Source: Bacteroidota bacterium
Lineage (GTDB): Bacteria > Bacteroidota > Bacteroidia > Flavobacteriales > Schleiferiaceae
NCBI GenBank assembly: GCA_003045865.1
Contig: PZPB01000014.1
Location: forward strand, 1 to 47,157
Reading direction: 5' to 3'
Length of the DNA stretch: 47,157 nucleotides
A program made the translations under genes and the position numbers. Shown in pieces: positions 1-9,023 of this stretch (positions within the stretch are counted from its first letter, which is position 1; every line of letters begins with the position of its first letter). Below the pieces are notes generated by a model that worked only from the letters and a program-made list of their open reading frames with translations, was not told the DNA's origin and did not search any database.

Positions 1-87
1 TCAGAACTCTTAGAAGTAGCTTTTGCAAGCTTCTTCATCACCAAATCGTTTCGTAGATTCAATGAATCGAATAGTTAGTAATTTGAT
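1..87 (-). pseudogene. Possible transposase N-terminus remnant at window edge
   Basis: Read on the minus strand, codons from 87 down to 1 give a short peptide containing RFIESTKRFGDEEACKSYF, followed by an in-frame TAA, two codons and a TGA. The pattern F-x(n)-F-x-x-E-x-x-C-x-x-Y-[FL] resembles the extreme N-terminus of ISXO2/IS1595-type transposases. There is no ATG and two stops follow within a few codons, so if related it is dead. The match is short and could be chance. Sequence left of the window would decide it. The rest of 88-211 is AT-rich with no recognised feature. Confidence 0.22.
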
Positions 88-211
88 TTAGAGCCTTAAA
101 TATACAAAAACTTATAATAGCGGGAAGTCATTAAAAAAATATTAATAAGTCTTTCTATTTTAAAATTAATATGCATATGTTTGATTTAATATATAAACCT
201 AATTAATAATT

Positions 212-853
212 ATGAAAAAGTTAAGTTATTTCGTTTTACTATGCTTTGCAACACTGGCATTGTATCAATGTTCTTCTGAGGATAGTATTGCCTCAGATGC
301 ACAAGGAGAATTAATTAAGAAATCGAGTGATGATCCAAGTTTAATGTTAGATTGTGAAGGGGAATGCACGAGTTGTGCAATTCAAGGTACAACAACAACT
401 CAACAAGGTAAATACACATGTTCATGTATTGATGATTGTCAATTTTTATTTGTTCTACATGATCCTGAACCTCAAATAGGTGAACACGGAGCATTTCTAG
501 ATAGTCTCCTAACTGTTCACAGAACTTTGTTACCAGAATTAAATACTGTTTTATAATTAGACGGTGTTAGTGACTATTCTATCAAAAGATTGACCATATT
601 CCCCACGCTAGATGGGCCTTATTTCGTCAAATTTGAACTCATTGATAATTCGACTGGAGAATTTATTTCATATGTTCTTGAGGAAAAACCTATAGGCGCC
701 ACTGCTTATAATTGTGTTGGGGAGTGCACAGGGAATTCGTGCTATGAAAATGTAGTTTTATCTTCTTCAATGGTTCCTGATGTATCCTGTAGTTGCGATG
801 GCCCTGATTGCCAGATGGAAGTTACAGATGTTCCAGATACTGTAGAAGGTTAA
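212..853 (+). pseudogene. Cys-rich lipoprotein gene split by an in-frame TAA
   Basis: An open frame starts at ATG 212 and runs to TAA 851-853, broken by a single in-frame TAA at 554-556 after 114 codons. The frame is otherwise unbroken, and the downstream half (the next possible start is a TTG at 590) continues the homology to the neighbouring gene. The N-terminus is a lipoprotein signal (hydrophobic stretch, Cys20 followed by SSED). The first half has cysteines 48, 52, 55, 70, 72 and 76 (C-x3-C-x2-C-x14-C-x-C-x3-C). The second half repeats the module as C-x3-C-x4-C-x15-C-x-C-x4-C ending in GPDCQMEV. The gene at 856-1530 has the same architecture uninterrupted, so this is best read as a nonsense-mutated paralogue. 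A truncated one-module product, a sequencing error or readthrough remain possible. No known family was recognised. Confidence 0.7.
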
Positions 854-855
854 TT

Positions 856-1530
856 ATGAAATTAAAATTTGCATCAATAATCAGAACATTATGCATTTTT
901 GGCATTTTGTTTTCAGTTAGTTGTTCAAAAACTGATACTACTCTTAACTCCCTGAGCTCAGAGTCACCGGTAAGAAAATCCTCACAAGGAACTTTTGTTG
1001 TTTGGAATGTTTCATGCCTTAACGATACTGCTGGAATTAGCGCATTAGATATAAATAAATATAGCTTTAGCTGTGGCGATCTAAATCAAATTATTGTAAC
1101 CCAACATGGCGACCAAAGAATTCATCAGAACCATGACCCCATGGGATTAAATCAAGTTGACAGTTTACTTTCGATATATGGAACTGCTAAAGATGCTTTA
1201 ATTAATTACATGGGCTCCGATCTTGGCATAAGCACGTATACAATTGATAGTTCAACAGTTGGCGCTGATGGAACAGGTGATTTCTTTATTTCATATTATA
1301 TTACAGACGAAAACGGTGGGAAACACAATGTAATATATCATTATTCACCAGAACAGTCCTATGAGTACGGTTATCTCGTATCTTGTCGAGGAGGAGATTG
1401 CGCTGGTGAAGGTGCTATCTGTATGGCCGAAGTTGTTATCAACTTTGCTAGTGAAATATATCACTGGTCTTGTCCATGTCAGAGTGATGTTTGTATGTTG
1501 GTATTAACTGCTGTGGAAAGAAGAAATTAA
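856..1530 (+). CDS. Cys-rich two-module lipoprotein, unknown function
   Basis: This 224-residue protein has a lipoprotein signal peptide ending FSVSC (Cys23), so it is probably anchored to a membrane on the periplasmic or outer side. ATG 856 is preferred over the in-frame upstream start at 808 because it begins the signal peptide directly and follows the previous stop by 2 nt. It aligns along its length with the interrupted gene before it. The first cysteine module is reduced (Cys54 and Cys73 remain). The second is complete: Cys177, 182, 189, 206, 208 and 213, ending in the C-P-C-x4-C-x-L pattern. The middle section carries a shared YTIDSS/YSIKRL strand region. The even number of closely spaced cysteines suggests disulfides after export. 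It is probably co-transcribed with 212-853 and 1543-1908. Function unknown. Confidence 0.78.
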   Translation: MKLKFASIIRTLCIFGILFSVSCSKTDTTLNSLSSESPVRKSSQGTFVVWNVSCLNDTAGISALDINKYSFSCGDLNQIIVTQHGDQRIHQNHDPMGLNQVDSLLSIYGTAKDALINYMGSDLGISTYTIDSSTVGADGTGDFFISYYITDENGGKHNVIYHYSPEQSYEYGYLVSCRGGDCAGEGAICMAEVVINFASEIYHWSCPCQSDVCMLVLTAVERRN

Positions 1531-1542
1531 AATCAATTTACA

Positions 1543-1908
1543 ATGAATAATAAAATATTAATTCTAATTATCTCTCTTGTAGGTGCTTTTACCATGAATG
1601 GACAGGTTGTTGTTACCTGTAGCAAAGTCGATGGTGTTGTCAGCCAACTAAATGGAGTCCAATCAACAGATATTACTGGAGTTAAAAAGAATAAAACTAT
1701 AGCGTTTTTTACACAAGAGAAAAGTACAGTAGAGAATTTGGTATCATTAGATTGGGTTAATGAATTCGTTAAACGAAATCATATTTGTGAAGATAATTTC
1801 GAAATTCAAATGATTGTTCCGCTGAATGATAACCACGTTGTTGTAGTTGGCAAAGCTAATGGTGTCTTTGGCTATATCGAAATTTTAAAGCCAGCTCCTG
1901 AAGAATAA
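1543..1908 (+). CDS. Small exported protein, unknown function
   Basis: This 121-residue protein has an N-terminal signal peptide (basic NNK, then a run of I/L residues, plausible cleavage after MNG near residue 20), so it is likely periplasmic. It follows the Cys-rich lipoprotein by 12 nt and is followed by a strong hairpin terminator, so the three genes probably form one transcript. It contains three cysteines after the signal and a C-terminal part rich in V, I and hydrophobic pairs, suggestive of a small beta-rich fold. It lacks the cysteine module of its two neighbours. No family was recognised. Confidence 0.7.
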   Translation: MNNKILILIISLVGAFTMNGQVVVTCSKVDGVVSQLNGVQSTDITGVKKNKTIAFFTQEKSTVENLVSLDWVNEFVKRNHICEDNFEIQMIVPLNDNHVVVVGKANGVFGYIEILKPAPEE

Positions 1909-1951
1909 CTCTTATTTACCATTACATAATGGATCAATTATGACGAATTTA

Positions 1952-1980
1952 AAGGCCTTGGTTATCACCAAGGCCTTTTT
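1952..1980 (+). terminator. Rho-independent terminator of the Cys-rich lipoprotein operon
   Basis: A perfect 11-bp stem AAGGCCTTGGT (1952-1962) / ACCAAGGCCTT (1967-1977) with a TATC loop is followed by a T-run. It lies 43 nt after the stop of the 1543-1908 gene. Confidence 0.85.
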
Positions 1981-2041
1981 AAAACACTTTTTATAATATA
2001 TTGTATTACTTTTTTTCCATAAAAGTAGTTTCAAGAGCAAT

Positions 2042-2576
2042 ATGACTGACCTCTCCGACAAGCAAGCCCGATTCTGCGAAGAATACAGCTATGCAGATCG
2101 GAGATCAGAACCTTAAGAAGCCGAGTATCGTTGCCCGACTAAATGAGTTAAAGAGCAAAGCTTCCCAGCATCTTGAAATTACGCATCAAGATGTATTGAA
2201 CCAATTAAAGACTTGGGCGCAATCCGACATCACCGAAACCATGTGCTTGACAGCGGATGAGATCAAAAATCTGCCAATTGGAATAAGGAGACTCATCACC
2301 AAGTATAAGCGTACCGTAACGAAAACCAAAGTAGGAGATACAATTGAAAACGTTGAGCTGCAATTTGTTTCGAAGGAAACGGCCATCGATATGATCAACA
2401 AGCATATTGGATTTTACGAAAAAGACAACAACCAGCGTATGCCTGAGATTGATGTCTCTAAGCTTGGCAGCGATGTAATTAAGTCTCTTTTAAATGCAAG
2501 CTCAGGAACTTCTTGGTGCCCCCCTATTGGTTTAAGAAAAAGAATTATTCAGGAGACAATACTATACTTTCATTAA
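2042..2576 (+). pseudogene. Phage terminase small subunit, deleted and frameshifted
   Basis: ATG 2042 opens with MTDLSDKQARFCEEY, the typical N-terminus of Terminase_2-family small subunits that bind phage DNA for packaging. After EEY the frame runs to TAA at 2114-2116. The continuation of the same protein (QIGDQNLKKPS, later ETAIDMINKHIGFYEK) is in another frame, open from 2091 to 2576. About 20 residues expected between these pieces (the N-A-T-Q-A-A-I-R-A-G-Y helix-turn-helix part) are absent, so an out-of-frame deletion fused the two halves. The C-terminal 30 or so residues do not resemble the family, suggesting a second junction. No large terminase, portal or integrase is nearby, so this is a relic of a lost prophage. 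Confidence 0.75.
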
Positions 2577-2594
2577 ACTCGACAAGGCAAGAGG

Positions 2595-2717
2595 CAACTA
2601 AAGCAAGAGCAGGCACTATTCACACTTATGAAGAATATTACAGAGGAGTCTCTTTATAGTGTTACTGCAGAAGGAGTAAAAAAGCTGTTTGGGCGATGCT
2701 TGGCTATTGAAAAATAA
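2595..2717 (+). other. Short open frame fragment beside the terminase relic
   Basis: From 2595 to TAA 2715-2717 a frame with coding-like composition includes the segment MKNITEESLYSVTAEG (ATG 2628) and ends GRCLAIEK. It has no convincing start and no recognised family. Its position directly after the decayed terminase makes a second phage or mobile-element remnant plausible, but this is inference. The remaining bases of 2577-2766 show nothing else. Confidence 0.25.
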
Positions 2718-2766
2718 AGAAATTCCCTTTACCGATCCCAGGGATTAATTTTCTTGGGGCTTTATT

Positions 2767-3126
2767 TCATTGCTGTGGTCTTTCTTCCTTACCCAAACTA
2801 TTAAGCAAGGAATTCACAAAGCTTAGCACGAAACTAAATACCAAGGCCCACCAGAAGCCATCGACAGCAAAACCCGAAATTAAATTATCGGCCATCAAAA
2901 TTACCACCGCATTTATCACAAACAGGAAAAGTCCTAAAGTGAAAATTGTGGCGGGAATGGTAAAAAAAATTAAGAGTGGTTTAATGGTGACATTCAGTAG
3001 GGCTAAAACAATGGCCACTAAAATTGCGGTACCGAAACCATCGAGGTGAACAGCATTACCCATTATCCAAGCGGTGATAAAAACACTCAGCGTATTTACG
3101 ACTAACTTAATCAGTAGATTATTCAT
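2767..3126 (-). CDS. Phage_holin_4_2/YvlD-like membrane protein
   Basis: This 119-residue protein is almost entirely four hydrophobic helices with short loops, and ends in a charged tail (GKEERPQQ). It matches the PF04020 family (often named phage holin family 4 or YvlD), small four-helix inner-membrane proteins common in bacterial chromosomes and mostly not phage-derived. Features seen are the N-terminal amphipathic NLLIKLVVNTLSVF start, the A-x-x-L-A-L-L-N-V-T-I-K-P-L-L turn around residues 40-52 and the G-L-F-L-F-V-I-N-A third helix. It is divergent from the M1 aminopeptidase gene, with 36 nt between starts and a TAnnTTTG box on its own strand. Function is not established; despite the name there is no evidence that it lyses cells. 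Confidence 0.82.
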   Translation of the reverse strand: MNNLLIKLVVNTLSVFITAWIMGNAVHLDGFGTAILVAIVLALLNVTIKPLLIFFTIPATIFTLGLFLFVINAVVILMADNLISGFAVDGFWWALVFSFVLSFVNSLLNSLGKEERPQQ

Positions 3127-3146
3127 GGATTCTTAACTTGCGTCCT

Positions 3147-3154
3147 CAAAACTA
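3147..3154 (-). promoter_or_regulatory. TAnnTTTG -7 box for the holin-like gene
   Basis: On the minus strand TAGTTTTG fits the Bacteroidetes -7 consensus and lies 20 nt upstream of the ATG at 3126. No clear -33 element was identified. Confidence 0.4.
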
Positions 3155-3162
3155 ACAATAAC

Positions 3163-5058
3163 ATGAGAATAAAATCCCTCTCGGCGGGCCTTTTGGCTTT
3201 TGCCCTTTTTTCTTGTCAAAATACCAACTCTCCTAAAACTGAAGATGAAAGCCCTATGCTTGTAGAAATGAAGACTGGCGCAGATCCCCATAGTTATGCC
3301 CAAGAAAATGCCGTGGTTAAAAGCCTGGCTTGGGACGCTGAAGTAAATTTCGAGCAAAAGCAAATTAGCGCAACCGCAACCTGGGATATTGAAACCAAAG
3401 CAGGTGCGGAAGCGATTTACTTCGATATTTTTGACCTTGCGATTGAAAAAGTTTTAGTAGACGGCGCCGAAACGGACTTCAGTCTTAGCCCGGTTGACGA
3501 GCATTTAGGTCAGGGATTACGCATTCCCATCAGCGATCAAGCGAAACAAGTAAGCATTACCTACAAAACTGGCGATAATGCCCGCGCCCTACAATGGCTA
3601 GACCCGGAACAAACGGCTGGTAAGCAAAAACCCTTTTTATTCACACAAAGTCAGGCCATTTTAGCCCGCAGCTGGGTGCCAACACAAGATAGCCCCGGCA
3701 TTCGCTTTACCTATACCGCCAAGGTTAAGGTTCCCCAAGATATGTTAGCGCTTATGAGTGCTTCCAATCCGCAAGAGCGCAATGAAACAGGGATTTACGA
3801 GTTCTCCATGCCGCAAGCAATTCCTTCTTACCTACTCGCCCTAGCGGTAGGTGATGTGTATTTCGAAAGTATTAGTGATCGCACGGGCGTTTACGCAGAA
3901 GCCTCTTTACTAGACACTTCTGCCTACGAGTTTGCCGATCTTGAAAAAATGGTACAAGCGGCCGAAGCGCTTTACGGCCCCTACGCTTGGGGACGCTACG
4001 ATCTAATTGTATTGCCTCCTTCTTTCCCTTTCGGGGGAATGGAAAACCCACGCTTAACTTTCGCTACCCCTACCATTTTAGCGGGCGACCGCAGTTTAGT
4101 TAGCTTGGTTGCTCACGAATTAGCGCATAGCTGGAGTGGCAATTTAGTTACCAATGCCACTTGGGATGATTTCTGGTTGAATGAAGGTTTTACAGTGTAT
4201 TTCGAGCACCGCATTATGGAAGCGGTTTACGGAAAGGAATATTCCGAAATGTTGGCTAGCCTTACCCACGATGGTTTAGAAAAAGACGCGGCGGAAATGC
4301 TAATAGAAACCCCTAACGATACTAAATTAAAACTTGACCTTACTGGTCGTAATCCTGATGATGGCGTTACCAGTATTCCTTACGATAAGGGCTATTTCTT
4401 TTTGCGTTTAATGGAAGAAACCGTGGGCCGCGAGCGCTTCGACGAGTTCCTGAAAAATTACTTCCAGACCAATAAATTCTCGGTTATGACTACCGAAGAG
4501 TTTATCGATTACTTAAGAGCTAATCTTTTAAGTGACGAAGAGTTTAAGAGCATTGGGGTGAAAAGCTGGATTTATGAAATCGGTTTGCCCGATAATTTAC
4601 CAACCGTAAGCAGCAACCGCTTTGCGGTAGTAAGTGGGGCCTTAGATACTTATTTAAACAAAGGCACATTACCCGCCGCCAGCTTAAGTGATAATTGGAC
4701 TACCCACGAGTGGTTGCATTTTATAAATAGCCTGCCCGAAACTATCACCAAAGAGCAATTAGCTGAATTAGACGCCGCCTTCGGATTTACCACTAGTGGT
4801 AACAGCGAGATTTCTGCTGCTTGGTTCCAACCTACCATTGCCGCTGGCTATGAGGCCGTTTATCCAAAAGTGGAAAGCTTCTTAATTTCAGTAGGGAGAA
4901 GAAAATTCCTTACCCCTACCTATAAAGCGATGCTAGATGCGGGTCAAGCCGAGATGGCCAATTCCATTTATGTAAAAGCCAGACCTAATTACCATGCGGT
5001 AAGTAGAGAAACCTTAGATGCGCTTCTGGAAGTAAATAAAGAGGCTACAAAAAGCTAA
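3163..5058 (+). CDS. M1 family metallo-aminopeptidase lipoprotein
   Basis: This 631-residue zinc aminopeptidase of family M1 resembles leukotriene A4 hydrolase/aminopeptidase B types. Visible active-site parts are the substrate-anchoring GGMEN (291-295), the zinc motif HELAH (318-322) and the third ligand Glu341 in NEGFTVYFE, exactly 18 residues after the second His. A lipoprotein signal (LFALFSCQNT, Cys near residue 18) places it on the outer side of the inner membrane or on the outer membrane. The N-terminal region is a beta-rich domain, and the last 150 residues are helical as in the LTA4H C-terminal domain. Its likely role is trimming N-terminal residues from peptides in the periplasm or at the surface. 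It is transcribed alone, with a terminator just after the stop. Confidence 0.93.
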   Translation: MRIKSLSAGLLAFALFSCQNTNSPKTEDESPMLVEMKTGADPHSYAQENAVVKSLAWDAEVNFEQKQISATATWDIETKAGAEAIYFDIFDLAIEKVLVDGAETDFSLSPVDEHLGQGLRIPISDQAKQVSITYKTGDNARALQWLDPEQTAGKQKPFLFTQSQAILARSWVPTQDSPGIRFTYTAKVKVPQDMLALMSASNPQERNETGIYEFSMPQAIPSYLLALAVGDVYFESISDRTGVYAEASLLDTSAYEFADLEKMVQAAEALYGPYAWGRYDLIVLPPSFPFGGMENPRLTFATPTILAGDRSLVSLVAHELAHSWSGNLVTNATWDDFWLNEGFTVYFEHRIMEAVYGKEYSEMLASLTHDGLEKDAAEMLIETPNDTKLKLDLTGRNPDDGVTSIPYDKGYFFLRLMEETVGRERFDEFLKNYFQTNKFSVMTTEEFIDYLRANLLSDEEFKSIGVKSWIYEIGLPDNLPTVSSNRFAVVSGALDTYLNKGTLPAASLSDNWTTHEWLHFINSLPETITKEQLAELDAAFGFTTSGNSEISAAWFQPTIAAGYEAVYPKVESFLISVGRRKFLTPTYKAMLDAGQAEMANSIYVKARPNYHAVSRETLDALLEVNKEATKS

Positions 5059-5092
5059 ACAAACAGGGGCTTAAGCCCAAATAGACTAAAAT

Positions 5093-5127
5093 AAAACAGC
5101 CACGGGATAAAACTCGTGGCTGTTTTA
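5093..5127. terminator. Bidirectional terminator between convergent genes
   Basis: The stem AAAACAGCCACG (5093-5104) / CGTGGCTGTTTT (5115-5126) has A-rich and T-rich flanks, so it can serve the plus-strand aminopeptidase gene and the minus-strand barrel protein gene, whose stop is at 5130. Confidence 0.85.
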
Positions 5128-5129
5128 TT

Positions 5130-5942
5130 TTATAGCGGTATCCTGAAACCAATCACGCCATTAATTTGCGCGAAGAAAAAAGATTGCTCGGCCGAGTCCA
5201 TCGTGCTGGCGGTAGTGCGAATATTGGCCATATTGATATAACCACTTTTAAACTCGCTCTGTATAAAGAAATAGCGGTAGAAAGTAAAGTTAAGCGCTAA
5301 TACGGCCGATACCCCATAGCCCGCAGTATGAAACTCATCGTAGCGTTCCTTCCCTAAAAGTACCGTATTGGTTTTGGGAACTAAGGCCCCAAGGCCAAAA
5401 CCCTTTAAAACGCTAAACTGAAATTTTTTATAGTCCAAAATCTGATCGGATCGGCGCAGTTCTACATTAAGGTAATTGAGTCCATCGGTATGTTCAAACT
5501 GTAAAAAGTCTTTAGTTAGCTCAATTGCTTCACCGTTGTACTGCCCCGCAAACTGGCCATAGGCCTCGCCAATAAAACCGTTAATGCGCACAAACTGATT
5601 TTGTTGCATTACATATTTCATATGATCAGCGCCAAAGGATATTTCCCAATTATCGCTTAAATAATAGCCAATACGAAAGTTATACTGCGGAATAGTCATC
5701 CGACCTACATTTAAATAGGTCTCTCCTTCGAAAGGAAATTGCTTATCGCGTGCTTTTACCTCTTGCAGCGTGAAATCGTAATCTTCGCCTTTAAAACGAA
5801 TATCCGAATTGGTAAAAGCATCCCAATTCCAGCCCCAATAAAAATAGAGGCTACCTTTTTTGGAAGGACTTTCTTGAGCGAGACTAAAATTATTTAAACC
5901 AAAAGTGAGAAGAACTAAAAGGAAAAAACTTTTTACTTTCAT
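5130..5942 (-). CDS. Outer-membrane beta-barrel protein, unknown function
   Basis: This 270-residue protein has a clear signal peptide (MKVKSFFLLVLLTFGLNNFSLA, cleavage near residue 22). The mature part alternates aromatic and hydrophobic residues with polar ones and is rich in Tyr, Phe, Gly and Asn, for example YNFRIGYYLSDNWEISFGAD, and it ends in a barrel-like strand GVIGFRIPL. This is the usual look of a small 8-10-strand outer-membrane barrel in Bacteroidetes. It starts 2 nt after the stop of murF-alr, so it is probably the last gene of a tdk-murF/alr-barrel transcript. No substrate or partner can be named. Confidence 0.75.
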   Translation of the reverse strand: MKVKSFFLLVLLTFGLNNFSLAQESPSKKGSLYFYWGWNWDAFTNSDIRFKGEDYDFTLQEVKARDKQFPFEGETYLNVGRMTIPQYNFRIGYYLSDNWEISFGADHMKYVMQQNQFVRINGFIGEAYGQFAGQYNGEAIELTKDFLQFEHTDGLNYLNVELRRSDQILDYKKFQFSVLKGFGLGALVPKTNTVLLGKERYDEFHTAGYGVSAVLALNFTFYRYFFIQSEFKSGYINMANIRTTASTMDSAEQSFFFAQINGVIGFRIPL

Positions 5943-5944
5943 TT

Positions 5945-8413
5945 TTAGGACATAAAATACACCCGCTTTACGCGCTGCGATATACCAGTTAAAACTTCGT
6001 AGGGAATTGTATTCATGTCTCTTGCAAAATCATAAATACTTCTTTCGGCGCCAAAAATAAGAACCTCTTCGCCTTCTTCGATTGGATCTTCAAAAATATT
6101 TACCATTACCATATCCATGCATACGGAACCTACCGTTGGATATAGCTTTCCTTTAATCATCACTTTGCCCACTCCTAAGCTAAGCGAGCGACTAAAGCCA
6201 TCGGCATAACCAATAGAAATAACGGCAATTCTACTTTTCGCATCTGCTTTAAAGCGCCTACCATAACCTACTGAATCGCCTGCCTTTAGATTTTTAATTT
6301 GTGAAACCCGCGCCTTCAATTCGCTAATCGGCAATAGGTGTTTGCGCTCCTCTTCTACATTGGAAACGCCGTACAACCCAATCCCCAAACGCACCATATC
6401 AAAATAAGCTTCAGGAAAACGTTCGATGCCGCTACTATTGGCAATATGCCTTAAAAAAGGATAGGATAGTCTGCTGGCAATTTTATCGCTCATGCGTTTA
6501 AAAGTGGCGATTTGTAAGCGCGTAAAGTCACTTTCTGCGGGATCGTCCGCTGCCGCTAGATGCGAAAACACAGAGGCCACGGCTATATTAGAATGCTGCT
6601 GTAAAACCTGCAAAAGCTCGTCTAAATCGGCTTCATCAAAGCCCAATCTATGCATGCCCGTTTCTAACTTAAGATGAATTAAAACCTTTTCCTCGGCGGG
6701 AGAAGCCTCCAGTAAATCGACGAGTTCACCTAAACGTGCTAAGCTGTAAATCTCTGGTTCTAATTTATTTTTGATCATGGATTTAAGCGCCGAAGATTCG
6801 GTATTTAAAACCATAATGGGAAGTTCAATGCCTGCCTTGCGCAATTCTAAGCCCTCATCTGCGTAAGCAACCGCTAAATAATCTACCCCATGAAAAGCCA
6901 ATACCCGCGCAACTTCCACCGCACCGCTTCCATAAGCAAAGGCTTTTACCATTGCCATTAATTTGGCCTCGGGCTTTAATTTAGAGCGGTAATAATTAAG
7001 ATTGTGCACCACGCGATTAAGATGAACTTCCAAAACCGTTTCGTGGCGGTGCATGACCAATCTTTCGGCAATTTTTTCAAAAGCAAAAGAGCGCGCTCCT
7101 TTTAAAAGCACCGCCTTTTCCTTAAAACTATGCAAATGCATATTTATTAAAAAGGCATCGGTAGTTGGATAGTAGGCACAAATTTGCGGCGTCTTAAATT
7201 CCAGCGACTCCAAGGCTTCGCCAATTAAGATGAGCGATTCTAATTGAAAGCGTTCAATAATTTCACTCAAGGCCTTATATAAGTCATCTGGCGCCAGACC
7301 AATTTGCTGTAAATCGCTTAATATCAAAACTCTGCCTCGCTCCCCCGCATGAGAGTTTAAAAAGTGTAAAGCCAAGCGCAGTGATTCTAAATCGCTATTG
7401 TAGGCATCGTTAATCAGCAAGCCATTCTGAATACCCTCCTTCATTTCGAGGCGCATTTCTACGGGATTGAGTTTGGCCAGCGCGGTATTGATTTGCTCTA
7501 GATTCAATCCCAGTAAAAAAGCACAAACTATACTATGTGCCGCATTTTGCAGACTAGCCTCATCTCCGAAAGGGAGAGAAAGGGAATGATTTTTTCCTTG
7601 CCAATCTAAAGCTACTTGAGCGGAATTAGGCTGCGTGTCAATTAGATTAAACTGAAAATCGGCGCCGGCTTTCTGCCAAGACCAAGCGTGTAATTGCAGT
7701 GTCTTTCCCGTGGCGAAGCTTTCAATCTTACGCGCCAAAAGCGAACCATCAGCCTGATAAATAAGGTGCTCGGCTTTTTGAAAGAGCTTCAACTTCTCGT
7801 CAATTTTCGCTTCTATGTTACTAAAGTTTTCCGCGTGAGCACTACCGATATTGGTGAAAATCCCCCATTTAGGTGCAAGCATCTGCGCTAAGCTTTCCAT
7901 TTCATCGGGTTCGCTAATTCCCGCTTCAAAAATTCCTAGTTCATCATCAGCATTTAAATTCCACAACGAAATAGGAACGCCAATTTGTGAATTATAACTC
8001 TTAGGGTTTTTAGTCAGTTTAAAATGCGGCTGCAGCACCTGACTGAGCCATTCCTTCACCACTGTTTTTCCATTACTACCCGTAATAGCGATAATCTCAG
8101 CGCTGGAATGCAGACGAATTTGTTGCGCCAAATTTTGCAAAGCCAGCAAAGTGTTAGGCACCTTATAAAAACTTATTGCGGGATAATCTTTGGCAGGAAG
8201 TACTTCTACCACGAAAGCTTTTACGCCTTTGGCAATAAGCTCTTCTATATATTCATGTCCGTTGTGGTGTTTGCCGCTGATGGCAAAAAACAAGGCGCCA
8301 TTGCCCGCCGAATATTGACGGCTATCGTATAAAATGCGCGTCACCAATTGAGCGGGAGGCCCGATAAGCTCTGCCTGTAAATATCCCTCTAAAAGTGACG
8401 ATCTATTTTTCAA
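5945..8413 (-). CDS. murF-alr: MurF-alanine racemase fusion protein
   Basis: This 822-residue bifunctional cytoplasmic enzyme works in peptidoglycan synthesis. Residues 1 to about 455 are a Mur ligase with the ATP-binding loop GSNGKT at 112-117. It would join D-Ala-D-Ala to the UDP-MurNAc-tripeptide. Residues from about 456 to the end form a PLP-dependent alanine racemase, with the Schiff-base lysine at Lys490 in [11 protein letters not shown] and the C-terminal beta domain including SIGYADG and VGSVCMDM. The racemase supplies the D-alanine that leads to the ligase substrate. The fused order is known from Bacteroidetes, so it is typical and not a local rearrangement. The start overlaps the end of tdk by 11 nt, indicating translational coupling. 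Confidence 0.95.
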   Translation of the reverse strand: MKNRSSLLEGYLQAELIGPPAQLVTRILYDSRQYSAGNGALFFAISGKHHNGHEYIEELIAKGVKAFVVEVLPAKDYPAISFYKVPNTLLALQNLAQQIRLHSSAEIIAITGSNGKTVVKEWLSQVLQPHFKLTKNPKSYNSQIGVPISLWNLNADDELGIFEAGISEPDEMESLAQMLAPKWGIFTNIGSAHAENFSNIEAKIDEKLKLFQKAEHLIYQADGSLLARKIESFATGKTLQLHAWSWQKAGADFQFNLIDTQPNSAQVALDWQGKNHSLSLPFGDEASLQNAAHSIVCAFLLGLNLEQINTALAKLNPVEMRLEMKEGIQNGLLINDAYNSDLESLRLALHFLNSHAGERGRVLILSDLQQIGLAPDDLYKALSEIIERFQLESLILIGEALESLEFKTPQICAYYPTTDAFLINMHLHSFKEKAVLLKGARSFAFEKIAERLVMHRHETVLEVHLNRVVHNLNYYRSKLKPEAKLMAMVKAFAYGSGAVEVARVLAFHGVDYLAVAYADEGLELRKAGIELPIMVLNTESSALKSMIKNKLEPEIYSLARLGELVDLLEASPAEEKVLIHLKLETGMHRLGFDEADLDELLQVLQQHSNIAVASVFSHLAAADDPAESDFTRLQIATFKRMSDKIASRLSYPFLRHIANSSGIERFPEAYFDMVRLGIGLYGVSNVEEERKHLLPISELKARVSQIKNLKAGDSVGYGRRFKADAKSRIAVISIGYADGFSRSLSLGVGKVMIKGKLYPTVGSVCMDMVMVNIFEDPIEEGEEVLIFGAERSIYDFARDMNTIPYEVLTGISQRVKRVYFMS

Positions 8414-9002
8414 TTTCTTTTTTATTCAACTTGATGGCTTCATTAAAAGCGGCCCTACTTAGGGGTTCATATTGATCTTTCGCTCCTAAAAATACCTGTT
8501 TTTCGCCACTTACAATGCGATGCGAATGATTGGCCAAGTTGCCTGTTTTTACGCAAACCGCATGCACTTTAGTAACGTATTCGGCGGTGGCCATTAAGTA
8601 GGGCATGGGACCAAATGGCTTGCCTTTAAAGTCCATATCTAGTCCGGCTACAATAACCCGTGCGCCGCGATTGGCCAATTCATTACAAACTTCTACGATG
8701 CCTTCGTCAAAAAACTGCGCCTCATCGATACCAATTACATCGATACCATCGCCGTAAATTAAAATATTAGAACTGCTTTCCACGGCGGTAGAGCGGAAGG
8801 CGTTATTATCGTGGCTAACTACCTCTTCCTCACTATATCGCGTATCGATAATAGGCTTAAAAATCTCTACCGTTTGCTGGGCAAATTGGGCTCTTTTTAA
8901 GCGACGAATAAGCTCTTCGGTTTTACCCGAAAACATGCTTCCGCAGATTACTTCAATCCACCCGCTATGTTTTTGATGATTTACTGTATTTTCGAGGAAC
9001 AT
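8403..9002 (-). CDS. tdk: Thymidine kinase
   Basis: This 199-residue type II thymidine kinase phosphorylates thymidine with ATP in the salvage pathway. Seen are the P-loop GSMFSGKT (21-28), the DEAQFFD segment at 93-99 with the Walker B acidic residues, and the thymidine-binding lasso region near the C-terminus. The zinc ribbon of the family is eroded: the usual C-x2-C is CVKTG here and the C-terminal ligand pair is replaced (YEPLSRAAF). I recall similar loss in other Bacteroidetes enzymes, so it is probably lineage-typical. It is first in a minus-strand operon with murF-alr, and a TAnnTTTG box lies upstream. Confidence 0.94.
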   Translation of the reverse strand: MFLENTVNHQKHSGWIEVICGSMFSGKTEELIRRLKRAQFAQQTVEIFKPIIDTRYSEEEVVSHDNNAFRSTAVESSSNILIYGDGIDVIGIDEAQFFDEGIVEVCNELANRGARVIVAGLDMDFKGKPFGPMPYLMATAEYVTKVHAVCVKTGNLANHSHRIVSGEKQVFLGAKDQYEPLSRAAFNEAIKLNKKEIEK

Positions 9003-9023
9003 TTTTTATGGCTATTATCGCCA

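Noticed and set aside
808-855. Upstream start for the second Cys-rich lipoprotein
   Set aside because: It would put 16 extra polar residues with cysteines before the signal peptide and overlap the previous frame; ATG 856 starts the signal peptide directly.
2767-3126. Holin-family gene as part of the prophage relic
   Set aside because: PF04020/YvlD-like proteins are ordinary chromosomal membrane proteins, and this gene is intact with its own promoter box, unlike the decayed terminase next to it.
6492-6677. Plus-strand and other open frames inside murF-alr, dnaG, rlmN and nrdA
   Set aside because: They are antisense or shifted shadows of long, clearly recognised genes and have no family features or starts of their own.
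8403-9002. Thymidine kinase zinc-ribbon loss as evidence of a pseudogene
   Set aside because: The P-loop, acidic motif and length are intact, and I recall the same ligand loss in other Bacteroidetes enzymes.
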